DNA of 64,000 nucleotides from Hormiphora californensis (taxonomy: Eukaryota; Ctenophora; Tentaculata; Cydippida; Pleurobrachiidae): assembly GCA_020137815.1 (NCBI GenBank), contig CM035354.1, forward strand, positions 6,090,015 to 6,154,014, read 5' to 3'. Shown piece by piece: positions 10,788 to 20,558 of the stretch. The stretch's first letter is position 1, and every line of letters begins with the position of its first letter. Under the pieces are notes generated by a model. That model was not told where the DNA came from and did not search any database. It saw only the letters and a list, made by a program, of their open reading frames with translations. The position numbers and the translations under genes were made by a program.

Positions 10788-11605
10788 GGTAATCTCCTAG
10801 TGCGTGCAGTGACAGATAATCTAGTGCACGGTACCATAGCGGTAGTAGCCTGGATTCTGGGGAGATATAACCATCACCTAACTAAAGAGGAGTCTGGGTT
10901 GAGAGGAGATCTGACCCGAGGGTATAGGAGTGGGTTAGCAACACACACCCTCTTATACTGGAGAGTATTATCTGTGGTGTGATAGCATGTCTTATTGACT
11001 TGGATCACTTCGTGGCTGCATGGTCGTTTGAAATCGAGGTAAGTAGGGGTTTGGGAAGAAAGATGATCCTTTCCAAAAAGTAGAAGGGCTTTTGTGAGGT
11101 TTACTACCCTCTCCCTCAGTTTAATAATTTGCCAACCCCTTTTCTAATTCTATAATCCCCTTAGGATGCCCTGGCTGCACCGGTAAGAGGATGTTACATA
11201 ACAGTGCAATAGTGATACTCTTGGCTGTGTATCATTACTACACACCCTACCTCTCACTAGTTATACTGACAGTGGCCTTCTCTACCCACCAGGTATGGAG
11301 CTAGTTGAACAATTTTATAATCAGTTTCAAATGTGTTTGTTGGTTGGTTTTACTGTACCTCGCACTGCAAATCACTTTCGTGATGCCTGGCTCAAGTTGT
11401 TTGGTTTTTGATTACATATTGTTATTTTCAGTTGAGGGATGCAGTTCGTCGTGGTCTAATGTTTCTACCTATTGGACACACGCCTCCCATCTCCTATCTC
11501 CTTTATCTCACTGCTATATCCCTGATAACTGTCACCTTCCCAAGATGTATACCTTCCTCTCAAAGGACGGTTCAGAGAGATAGTTTACTATTGAAGGAGC
11601 TGTAA
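10788..11605 (+). CDS. TMEM267: TMEM267 homologue, 5' end missing and two frame breaks
   Basis: Exons 10788-11038, 11165-11292 and 11432-11605 cover most of this small multipass membrane protein of unknown function. Matching points are VRAVTDNLVHG (family LRALSDNAVHC), a hydrophobic segment with LIDLDHF (family VIDVDHF), KRMLHNS (family RPFLHCS), and LRDAVRRGLMFLPIGHTPP (family IRDGIRHGLWICPFGKTSP). The frame changes at about 10945-10955, inside an ACACAC run, and again at about 11181, where one G appears missing; with that base restored the alignment to the human protein is gapless for about 21 residues. The 5' exon is not identified. Same strand and 205 bp before the next gene. Confidence 0.78.
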
Positions 11606-11810
11606 CAAAGAAATTGTATTAGGTCTCAATGGTTATTAGTTACCCTCTTATTTTGTATGCATGTTGTTGGTTTTGTTGAGCAATGAACCCCTTTTTTCTC
11701 TTTTTGTAAATGTCCAGATGATGTGTTTAGTTTTGAAATGATATTTATTTTCTTTGGTAGTAGAAAAGAAGTCATTAATTCTGTGTTTGTAAAATTTTCC
11801 TCCAACTCCT

Positions 11811-12863
11811 ATGTCCGGACTGAATAGCCCGAGAAGTGTCCCACATTCCCCAGAAATGTCACAAAGTGGGGATGATGTGTGTAGGAGAATTATTGATGGG
11901 GAGGCTAACCCATACCAGTGTTTTGGGCTGCCTGTTCGGTGGATTGAACCGGCTACTGTGAGAAACATGTACCTGAAAATAGCTGTGAAGGTTCATCCTG
12001 ACAAGAATAGTTCTTCCCTCGCTACCAAGGCCTTTCAGGTGACTGTAACCTCACACCCTCCAGTTTCTTTATCCCCCCCCCCATAGCCTTTATCCCCTCT
12101 TTAGCTTTCCCAGTTCTCTCTTTCTTTGTTGCCCATAACCCCTGGCCTTCATCGGTCATCCCCTCGCTAACCCAGTTCCACTGCCCTTCAGGTCCTATCC
12201 GAATCATTTGAACGTCTCCACGATGAGGAAGAACAGCGCCAACTTCTCTCCTCCCTGAAAAGCGGTGGTGGTGGGGGTACTAAAAGAAAGAAGAAGAAAG
12301 AGAAAGATGTGGCTGATCTGGTGCGGCAGACCAGCTCCTGGTGGAGGAAAGATTGGGAAGAAGTGGAGTCAGAGATAAGCAGAATGACGAACGAGTTTAA
12401 GGAACACTTGGCACGGAAACAGGAAAAACACGAACGGCAACGAGAGAAGAAAATGGAGAGAAGGGAACGGAAAAATAAGAGGATTAAAAGGAATTTGGAT
12501 TATCTGAAAGAGAAATACGGGATTAGTAGTAGTGACAGCAGCGACAGTGAAGATAACCAGATTCAAGGTAGCAGCAGTAGTATCGTCATGGCGGAGATAT
12601 CTCGGCAGGAGCTGGAGAAGAAAGAAGAGGAAAAGGAGGAAAAGGAAAAGGAAGAAGAGAAAATCTGTTGGTTGTGTCAGCGGAGTTTCCAATCTGGGAA
12701 ACTGTTACAAGTTCACAGAGAGAAATCTCAGTTACATAAGGACAATCTTGCGAAACAAGAACAGAAAAACAATGCCAGTGCAGCTGCTGAGGCAGCGCCC
12801 TCTGGGTCTGGGGGTGGTGGCAGTAAGGGTGGGTTCAAGAACACTTTTAGTACAGTCACGTGA
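11811..12863 (+). CDS. J-domain protein with a C-terminal C2H2 zinc finger
   Basis: Exons 11811-12038 and 12192-12863 (phase 0) give 299 residues. The J domain occupies about residues 30-90, with the HPD motif at 62-64 followed by KN, so it should stimulate an Hsp70. A polyglycine and Lys-rich linker leads to SSWWRKDWEEVESEI and a long charged, mostly basic helix that is probably coiled. Near the C-terminus is a single C-X2-C-X12-H-X6-H finger (CWLCQRSF ... HREKSQLH), the type seen in RNA-processing proteins such as RBM5/RBM10. The combination suggests a nuclear, RNA-related co-chaperone, but this is inference. Alternatives: a diverged DNAJC8-like protein. No AG precedes this start closely. 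Confidence 0.75.
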
Positions 12864-13008
12864 AGAACTGGGAATATTATTTTGTTTGATGTTTTGTACA
12901 GATAACTTTGCGGTATTTAGGTGACCCATCTGGACCAATTGCAAGGTTTAGGTGACCCATTACCCCAGTAGTATAACTGACCTCCACATAATTTGTACTA
13001 GCTGTGTT

Positions 13009-13588
13009 ATGAATAAACCGCCCACTGGAGAGGATTTGTTGACATTTTTCAAGAGTCTTGACGAGTTTACCCCGAGTCTTCCAGACTCCCTCACCGCCCA
13101 CTATCTGGCACAGGCGGGCCTACACACTTCAGACCCCCGAATTGTAAGTAATTAGGTGCATGTTAAATTGGGTGTTACCCTAATCAGGTGTATAATAAGA
13201 TCTGTACTACTTTTTTTAGAACTGAAGTTGGGAAGAAAGTCACCCCTACATTTATTGCGTGTGTGTCTGAAGATATCAAATCTACTTCCTAATTAGATCC
13301 GTAGTTAGCTTGTTAGCATGAAAATTGCTATCACCAAGTAATAAGTATCCATATTTTTCTTTTTCCAACCCCTCCCTCTCCCAGATCAGACTGGTATCCC
13401 TGGCAGCCCAGAAGTTTGTCACAGAAGTTGCAGCAGATGCGCTAGTCCACAGTACCATGAGGGGTAACCCCTCCACAGGGGGTAGCAAGAAGAGCAGGGA
13501 CAAGAGGAATTATCTGACAGTGGAGGATTTACAACCTGCATTAGCTGATATGGGTGTTAATATTAAGAAACCTGCCTACTACATGTGA
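13009..13588 (+). CDS. TAF10: TFIID/SAGA subunit TAF10
   Basis: Exons 13009-13143 and 13385-13588 (phase 0) give 112 residues, essentially the bare histone-fold protein without the long N-terminal extension of vertebrates. FFKSLDEFTPSLPDSLTAHY, SDPRIIRLVSLAAQKF, VAADAL and the ending LTVEDLQPALADMGVNIKKP are diagnostic. TAF10 pairs through its histone fold with TAF8 in TFIID or SUPT7L in SAGA. The start is seven bases after an AG (13000-13001), and only 145 bp separate it from the preceding stop. Confidence 0.95.
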
Positions 13589-13872
13589 ACAATATGGGAC
13601 AGTTCATTATGTGAAGAACATGAACATTCTGTCAGAGACAAGCATCCCTGAACATTATTGAGGCTTCCTTTTATCTTCTCTCAATGTTGTGTCGCGTGTT
13701 TGTTTGTTTGTTTATTTTTGTGTGTTTTAGTTAAACTCTTGTACAATACAGAATATAATGCAATTTCAAATGTTTCATGTATCCCCTTTTCCTGAAGACC
13801 CTAGCCCCTCTAGAGTCTCTACCCATGTCTCACAAAAGACTGCCCTCTCCGATACCAATTGACTATTATAAC

Positions 13873-13900
13873 CCCTACTAACAACCACACGACTACCTAG
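13873..13900 (+). promoter_or_regulatory. TACTAAC branch site and AG just before the DENR start
   Basis: CCTACTAACAACC is a consensus branch point; 20 bases on, TACCTAG ends at 13900 and ATG follows at 13905. No donor pairs with it in the preceding 300 bp. It is one of the clearest candidate trans-splice acceptors in the window. Confidence 0.5.
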
Positions 13901-13904
13901 CAGA

Positions 13905-14564
13905 ATGACATACCCGCTAAAGGTGGATTATTGCGGTATCTGCTCCCTTCCTCCTGAGTACTGTGAGAATGGGCCACTTTTTGAGAAATGTAAGGAGTGG
14001 ATGGAGGACAACCTACCAGATCACTATGCCAGACTTATCCTCAACAAGACACAGGTAAGAGTGGAGAAGCCCCCTCATCTCCTTGGAGAAGTTGTTATGT
14101 ATCTAGCTAATTGACAGTGAAACTCCCCCACACATGACACATGACTCCCAAGCTATCTTTATCCAGAGAGAGAGAAATGCTCTAAAATCCTGATTTCTCC
14201 CTCCTACAGGAAGAGTTAGAAGCGATGACACTGGGTAACGGTAAAAAGAAGCAGACTCGGGGTGGCAAGGCAATGAAAAACCTAACCAAGAAACAGGACG
14301 TCCAGAAACAAGTGGCAGTAGGTCGATCAATGCGGGCCAGAAAGAAGTACGTGACCTTGATTCGAGGTCTGAAAACATGCGATATGAACTTGAAAAAGTG
14401 CAGTAAAGCATTCGGTCAGAAGTTTGCCTGTGGTTCTTCAGTAACGGGGGATGATGAGATCACAGTGCAGGGAGATGTTATTGATGATATTAATGGACTT
14501 CATCGCTGAAGAGCTTGGTATTGATGCAGATCTTGTTGTAGATGTTGGTGATATAAAGGATTGA
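13905..14564 (+). CDS. DENR: Density-regulated protein (translation re-initiation factor), with one frame break
   Basis: Exons 13905-14054 and 14210-14564. The N-terminal zinc-binding motif YCGICSLPPEYCE is followed by a second Cys (KCKEW). The C-terminal SUI1 domain shows RAKKKYVTLIRGL and FACGSSVTGDDEITVQGD. DENR works with MCTS1 in recycling post-termination 40S subunits and in re-initiation. In the literal sequence the frame ends early at 14506-14508, but dropping one A at 14492-14493 continues to TGA 14562-14564 and restores the family C-terminus (DFIAEELGID ... DVGDIKD), gapless against the human protein over the break. The start is four bases after an AG. Confidence 0.93.
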
Positions 14565-14818
14565 AATTATATTTGTGTGTTGCTTTTTTTCAATTGTAGA
14601 AAATGGGTTTTGTAAGACTGTGTGTTGTATTTAGAGTGTGTTTCGTTGTTGAAACTTCCTTTATCAACCCTGGGGTTAGACTCGATAATTCCGTCTTTCT
14701 TATCCACCTCTTCGAACTCCCCTAATTTAACTTCCAGTTTTCTCTCCCTACCTCTACAAACATGTTTTCCAGCTCCCCTTTATTGCTAACCCCACCATAT
14801 TCCCAGTAGTTGTCCATT

Positions 14819-16123
14819 ATGGAGACGATTGTTGCGGAGGGAGCCCCAGTTCTAGAGGAGAACCCGGACAAGGCTGTTCCGGAGGAGGCCGTCACGGCTG
14901 AGAATAATCAAAACCAGGAAAACACCACAACTCCTGTTATGATAGAGGAAAGTGTTGAGAAGGTCACGGAGACTGAAGAAGCTGTTCTAGAAGATGAGGT
15001 AGCTGGTGAAGAGAATACTGCTGAGGGGGAGGTTGAGGAGGCTCCTGCTACTGTTGAAGACGAGCCTGTGTTAGAAGAGTCTGTGTTGGAAGAGGCAGAA
15101 GAGTCTGTTTTGGAAGAGGCAGAAGAATCTGTACTAGAAGAACCTGCAACAATAACAGAAGAAGCGGCTCCTGTTTCACGACAGGAGCAGAAGGAGGGTG
15201 CAGGAGAGGGTGTGGTTGAGGAGACCCCTACTCAGGGGGAAGAAGAGGTAATGGACAGTACTGATGTTGGTAGAGAGATCACCCTGGACGATCTGAAGGA
15301 TATGGACAATCTAGATTCAACCAAGGTCTATGAGCCCTACGATCAGAGCATGGTGGCAGGTAACGAGAGTCTAGGTGATGAACTTGGAGATGATCTAGGA
15401 GACGAGGATGATGAGGAGGATGATTTCAATGAAGAGAAGACAGGAACTAGGACCATGGCGTACAAGGGTCCTGAGGGAGAGGAAGAAGAACAAGATGAGG
15501 AAGAAGAGTGTGAGAGTCCCCAAAAAGGAACAAAACGAGAGCGGGAAGAGGATGAACAACAGGGAGAGATGGAAGGGGAGGAAGGTATGACTCCGCAACC
15601 AAAGAAGAGGGTCACCTACAAGTGTTCTGTGTGTAAACTGAGGACGGTCAACAAGAACGAGATGATTCAGCACATGAAGTCACACAGGACACCCCGAGTT
15701 ACCAAGAACTACCGGTGTAGTGTGTGTAACTACAGCTCAACTGACCGGAACATTCTAGTGAAGCACATTTCTATTCATAATGGAGGGAAGCCCTACCAGT
15801 GTAGGTCCTGTAATTTCGAGACTTCCCGAAGTGCCCATCTTGTGGAGCATTGCAAGATTCACACAGGCGATAAGCCCCATAAATGCTCCCTCTGTGAGTA
15901 TAGTTCCGCTCGGAAAAGTGATCTCGCCCGACACAACCGAATCCACACGGGAGAGAACTTGTATCGGTGTCAACACTGTGATTACACGACCATCCGGAAC
16001 AGCGACTTGGTCCGGCACACCCGGATTCACACGGGTGAGAACCTGTTCCGGTGTAAGTACTGCGACTACAAAACCGTACGAAACAGCGATCTAATCCGGC
16101 ACAACCGAACCCACACGAAATGA
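14819..16123 (+). CDS. C2H2 zinc-finger protein ZF-A, acidic N-terminus and six fingers
   Basis: Single coding exon, 434 residues from the ATG at 14819, 13 bases after a CTAAC...CCCAG acceptor. About 270 N-terminal residues are highly acidic (runs of Glu/Asp, with a threefold ESVLEEAE repeat near residues 85-110). Then come PKKRVTYKC and six fingers: two with loose linkers, then four joined by TGDKPH/TGENL-type linkers. The recurring CxYTTxRxSDLxRHxRIHTGENL pattern is unusual in the use of ENL instead of EKP. Likely a nuclear DNA-binding regulator with an acidic activation region. It is a tandem paralogue of ZF-B, with stretches of near-identical DNA. Confidence 0.85.
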   Translation: METIVAEGAPVLEENPDKAVPEEAVTAENNQNQENTTTPVMIEESVEKVTETEEAVLEDEVAGEENTAEGEVEEAPATVEDEPVLEESVLEEAEESVLEEAEESVLEEPATITEEAAPVSRQEQKEGAGEGVVEETPTQGEEEVMDSTDVGREITLDDLKDMDNLDSTKVYEPYDQSMVAGNESLGDELGDDLGDEDDEEDDFNEEKTGTRTMAYKGPEGEEEEQDEEEECESPQKGTKREREEDEQQGEMEGEEGMTPQPKKRVTYKCSVCKLRTVNKNEMIQHMKSHRTPRVTKNYRCSVCNYSSTDRNILVKHISIHNGGKPYQCRSCNFETSRSAHLVEHCKIHTGDKPHKCSLCEYSSARKSDLARHNRIHTGENLYRCQHCDYTTIRNSDLVRHTRIHTGENLFRCKYCDYKTVRNSDLIRHNRTHTK

Positions 16124-17024
16124 TTTCATCCTGGACCTGAAAATGTTTCCAAAAAGACACTGCTGACCTGTTGGAGTCCCTTCCCCCTGCAATAGATTCG
16201 TTATCGTTTCCGCATTACGACACTGTTTTATCTCACATCAACGTACAGCTCCTAAATGTCACGAAAATCCCTTAAAACATGATAACAGAAGCTCCTAAAA
16301 ACACGTTTCCATTGAGTGTAGTATTATTTCTAAACTCGATATTGGACAGTATACATATATTCAATACTAAACTGTTTCCCTTTTTTCGTGTTTGACGCGT
16401 AGGTGATTTACCCAGTTATCTCAGGCGTTGAGTGATCGGGGGTTTGGGGTGGTTCCATTTTTAATTCTAGTCGACATTTAATCGATTATAGTATTTGAGT
16501 GTGAGATTGAGAGTGATATTATTCAGAAACATGTATCTGGGAAACCGGACGAAAGATATGTGGTGAAGTTTAGAGAGTGTTTAAAGTGCAAGGTGCAATA
16601 TTTAATATCTTTTGAGATTCAATATCTGCAAAAAACAAGGACATCTTCATCGAAAAAGGGTCGTTTTCACTCAAAATGTTTTATAGGATGAATTACATTC
16701 CAGTTTTATCTGTTTCATCCACTACTTTTAGCACAAATGCCTTTGTGTCCGTTAATTGTATCCTATATATATTGAAAATCAACCATGCCCGTGTTTTATT
16801 AGTGTCTATCCCGATACCCAGACCCCCCAAATTTGTATTGCAATATTATCCACCCCTTCTACCCATTTAATTATACCCCCCTATAATCTATATTCTTCCC
16901 CTTCCCCGGCCCCCTATATTCTACCCCGCCCCCTTCTAACCAGAACTCTATTCCCATCTAGGCATCATCCAATGTAAATAGCTCCTCTGGTCCTAACAAC
17001 ACACACAACCCAGTCACACACAAT
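16124..17024. other. Spacer between ZF-A and ZF-B
   Basis: AT-rich 3' region followed from about 16860 by a C-rich stretch (CCCC runs) with two acceptor-like sites, AG at 16960-16961 and AG at 17012-17013, the second after CCTAAC and 11 bases before the ZF-B start. No gene seen. Confidence 0.5.
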
Positions 17025-17942
17025 ATGGAGGAACCCCTGAGTAACGTAATGGAGCCTCTACCACACACCCAGGATGGCGAGGAGGAGATCTCATTTAACG
17101 AGGAAGCAGCCCCGGGGAAGAACGGAGATCCCAACAAGACTCAGGTGTATGAGCCTTACGATCAGAGCATGATGGGGAATGACACGCTAGGAGATGAGGA
17201 TGATGAGGAGGATGATTTCAATGAAGAGAAGACAGGGACTAGGACCATGGCGTACAAGGGCCCTGAGGGAGAGGATGAAGAGGAGGAGGAGGAGGAGGAG
17301 GAGAGTCCACAGAAGAATCTCAAGAGGCCTCTTGAAGATCAGCAGCAGATGGAGGGGGATGAGAATGACATGATGGATCACCAGGAGGAGCAAGAGGAGG
17401 TATTGGAACATCAACCTAAGAAGAGGGTCACCTACAAGTGTTCTGTGTGTAAACTGAGGACAAGCAACAAGAATGAGATGATTCAGCACATGAAGTCACA
17501 CAGGACACCCCGAGTTACCAAGAACTACCGGTGTAGTGTGTGTAACTTTAGTTCGACGGATCGGAATCTGCTCGTGAAACATATTGCCATCCACAATGGA
17601 GGGAAACCATACCAATGTAGGTCTTGTAACTTTGAAACTAGCAGGAGCTCTCAACTTGTTGAACACTGTAAAATCCACACAGGTGATAAACCGTTTAAAT
17701 GTCCGCTGTGCGACTACAGCTGTACTAGGAAGAGTGACCTCGCCCGACACAACCGAATCCACACGGGAGAGAACTTGTATCGGTGTCAACACTGTGATTA
17801 CACGACCATCCGGAACAGCGACTTGGTCCGGCACACCCGGATTCACACGGGTGAGAACCTGTTCCGGTGTAAGTACTGCGACTACAAAACCGTCCGAAAC
17901 AGCGATCTAATCCGACACAACAGGACCCACAACAGAGGGTAA
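17025..17942 (+). CDS. C2H2 zinc-finger protein ZF-B, tandem paralogue of ZF-A
   Basis: Single exon, 305 residues. It keeps the core of ZF-A with a shorter acidic N-terminus: the shared TKVYEPYDQSM-like motif, the acidic DDEEDDFNEEKTGTRTMAYKG block, PKKRVTYKC and the same six fingers. Some DNA blocks are almost identical to ZF-A while intervening blocks differ at many silent positions. Acidic repeats expanded separately (runs of Glu at about residues 85-95). Probably also a nuclear DNA-binding protein with overlapping specificity, since the last two fingers are identical in the recognition helices. Confidence 0.85.
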   Translation: MEEPLSNVMEPLPHTQDGEEEISFNEEAAPGKNGDPNKTQVYEPYDQSMMGNDTLGDEDDEEDDFNEEKTGTRTMAYKGPEGEDEEEEEEEEESPQKNLKRPLEDQQQMEGDENDMMDHQEEQEEVLEHQPKKRVTYKCSVCKLRTSNKNEMIQHMKSHRTPRVTKNYRCSVCNFSSTDRNLLVKHIAIHNGGKPYQCRSCNFETSRSSQLVEHCKIHTGDKPFKCPLCDYSCTRKSDLARHNRIHTGENLYRCQHCDYTTIRNSDLVRHTRIHTGENLFRCKYCDYKTVRNSDLIRHNRTHNRG

Positions 17943-18469
17943 CCATAGTAACCAGGACTGTGAGAGGGGAACATGTGTATTATTATCCCCACAAGTTTTT
18001 GAGCGTGAAAGAACGGTTGTTGTTTCAATATATTTTGCAGCCTTCAACTAACTACTTGATTTATTTGAATCTATATCGATCAGTCTATATATAATTACAC
18101 GTTGAGTATGTGAATGTGAGCCGATATGATAATCAGTGTTTTCTCCTTTAGTATTCATTTCAAGAGGTCTGAATCAGGGTTATAGGTTGGCTGGAGGGAG
18201 AGAGAGCTTCTGTAATGATTCTTATTGCAAGGGGGCTTTGTAAACAATATATCAAATATATACCAAGAGAGTAGGATGGGAATATATCATCTTTCTGTCT
18301 ATTTCTGTCCAGCTATTGTACTATTCTATCGTTATTAACAAAATACTGAGTTTTTGATCGTCTACAATCCCATCTACAACCATTATCCATTCTGATTCCA
18401 AAACCTAACCCCTCTCTTGCCTCAGTAGGTGCGTAGCGGATGTAGAATCTCCCCTACTCTTCCTGCAAA

Positions 18470-19583
18470 ATGGATGGACCCCATCACCCTTTAGAGGTGG
18501 CCCCCTTAGCACCACTCCACCACTACTCAGCCGAACACCACCACACTTCTTCGGACCACCATCATAACGACCATCACCATACCTCTACCGAACACCACCA
18601 CCATCCCTCTACTGACCATCACTACTCGCCTGAAAACCATCCCTCTACTGATGACCATCATCCCTCTACTGACCATCACTACTCGCCTGAAAACCATCCC
18701 TCTACTGATGACCATCATCCCTCTACTGATGACCACCACCACCACCACCATTACGATGAGGAGGAGGTCGTTATTGAGCCTCCAGGATCCTTCCCCAACA
18801 CCACCCCTTATACTGAAGAGGAGGGAGGGCTTGAGAAGGAGAAGGAGTGTTATGCTGCCACAATGGTAGAAGAAGAAGAGGGAGATGTTGATGATGATGA
18901 TGAAATGGTAAAGGGTGGTGCTAAAAAAGAGTTCTCCTGCGAGTATTGCATGTATAGCACTAACAGGCGGAGTGATTTGAATAGGCACATCAGAGCACAC
19001 ACGGGTGAGAACTTGTTCCACTGTGGCAAATGCGACTATAAAACAGCTCGGAAAAGTGATCTTCGACGGCATTTCCTGCTACACTCGGGCGAGAAACAAT
19101 TCAAATGTGGGGTCTGCGCCTTTACAACCACTAGAAAACAGGTGCTGCTAAAACACATGCAACACCATACATCCAAGTTAAAAAAGGGCAGGGTGATCCT
19201 TGTTCAGGCTACAAAGGAAGGCCAGAAGGTGATCAACACCAATGCCCTGGCTGATCTAGCTCCTGAGACACCCCGAAGGAGAAAACCCCGAACAGACCCC
19301 ACCAACTCTGAGACAGGGAGAATGTACACTTGTGAGCAAGTGTTCTTTTGTATCCAACTGCAGGAAATCGTACCACGAACACAGACTAACGCACGGCAAG
19401 GAAGCAGAAATGGAAATGTCCTATGTGTGGGTATACAACGTTACGGAAAAGTGACGTCACACGACACTTTAATATTCATATTGACAATGTTTTCAAGTGC
19501 GAACTATGTGTGATTATAAGACTGTTCGGCAGAGCGACTTCCTGAGGCATGGGAAGATCCATGCAAAGGGGAAATATAGTTGA
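18470..19583 (+). CDS. C2H2 zinc-finger protein ZF-C, His-rich N-terminus, C-terminal fingers out of frame
   Basis: The first 120 residues are His/Ser/Thr-rich and partly built from a minisatellite (18615-18740) encoding PSTDDHH and PSTDHHYSPENH units. An acidic stretch and three intact fingers follow (CEYCMYSTNRRSDL, CGKCDYKTARKSDL, CGVCAFTTTRKQVL) with the same ENL linker as ZF-A and ZF-B. The literal frame ends at 19513, but three further fingers are readable to TGA 19581-19583 if one base is dropped near 19337, one near 19410 and two at 19510-19511. Each change restores a C-X2-C or the following Trp/Tyr. Either a decaying paralogue or sequence errors. CCTAAC...CTCAG lies 44 bases before the ATG. 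Confidence 0.75.
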
Positions 19584-20238
19584 TCCTTGATAGAGGGGTA
19601 GATATTCTACTGAGATATGGACTCGTTGTTTTGGGACTGGTTGATTCTTTTTGAAGGACTTTGTTTTTCTTTGCTATTTTCAACTACTATGTATCTGTGT
19701 ATGTGCGAGATGTGTATTTTGGGTGTCTCTTCTTTTTTTAATTTAAATGTCCACAGAGACGGAAGGAAAATATATATGTTAATGTTTGAAATAATATTCC
19801 TGTCTTTTTGTAAAAGGCAGATGTTGAAATTAAATGTTGAGTTAGTCAAACTATAATAACTATGCGTGCTATTTTTTTGTATTTAAATATCGGTGTTTAA
19901 CTCTCCCAATCCCCCCCCCCCCCAATCCCTCTCCAGCTCCCATATATAACTCTTATTATGCTCAATCTCTCTACTGCATATCGCGGTAGGTCTACATCCC
20001 CTTGTACAATGTGTGGAGTGTGAGCCGGGCGGCGCGAACTCCGAATCCCTCGGGTATGGCGAGAACACATAGGACCCAGTGTGACCGCACTCAAATTATG
20101 TGCGCGTTAAGCGCGTTTGTTGTACGTATGCGCGTCCGCCATATTTGCCCGCCCAAACTCCACATCTCTGTCCCTGCCCCCTTCAATTGGCTAATTAACC
20201 CAGTGACTCACCCATTTCCCTTCTCTAGCTAATGGAGA
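19584..20238. other. Spacer and putative promoter before GPATCH3
   Basis: AT-rich to about 19890, a 13-base C-tract at about 19910, then a CpG-rich section at 20015-20150 with GCGCG and TGCGCGTCCGCCATATTTG (YY1-like CCGCCAT). It ends in TTCTCTAG 10 bases before the ATG at 20239. A short overlapping upstream frame starts at 20232. No other gene seen. Confidence 0.45.
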
Positions 20239-20497
20239 ATGGTCTACTTTATTGTCAGTAACGTCCCGGAGAAATACCGATCCTGTGATATGAGGCGGCA
20301 TTTCAAGCAGTTCACTGAGGCGGGATGGTTTGAATGTTTCCATTATCGACACCGGCCTGAAACTACCCCTGCAACTACAGCCAACAAGGTTTGTGTGTGT
20401 GTGTGTGTATATTTAGCATACACTATATCACTGTCTTTCGTTCACACTTTTACACAACACGGTGTAACATGTTACACGTCGTCAATTTGTTATTTGC

Positions 20498-20558
<61 letters not shown>

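Noticed and set aside
18527-19072. 181-residue minus-strand frame rich in Val and Met opposite ZF-C
   Set aside because: Antisense shadow of the His-rich minisatellite and fingers.
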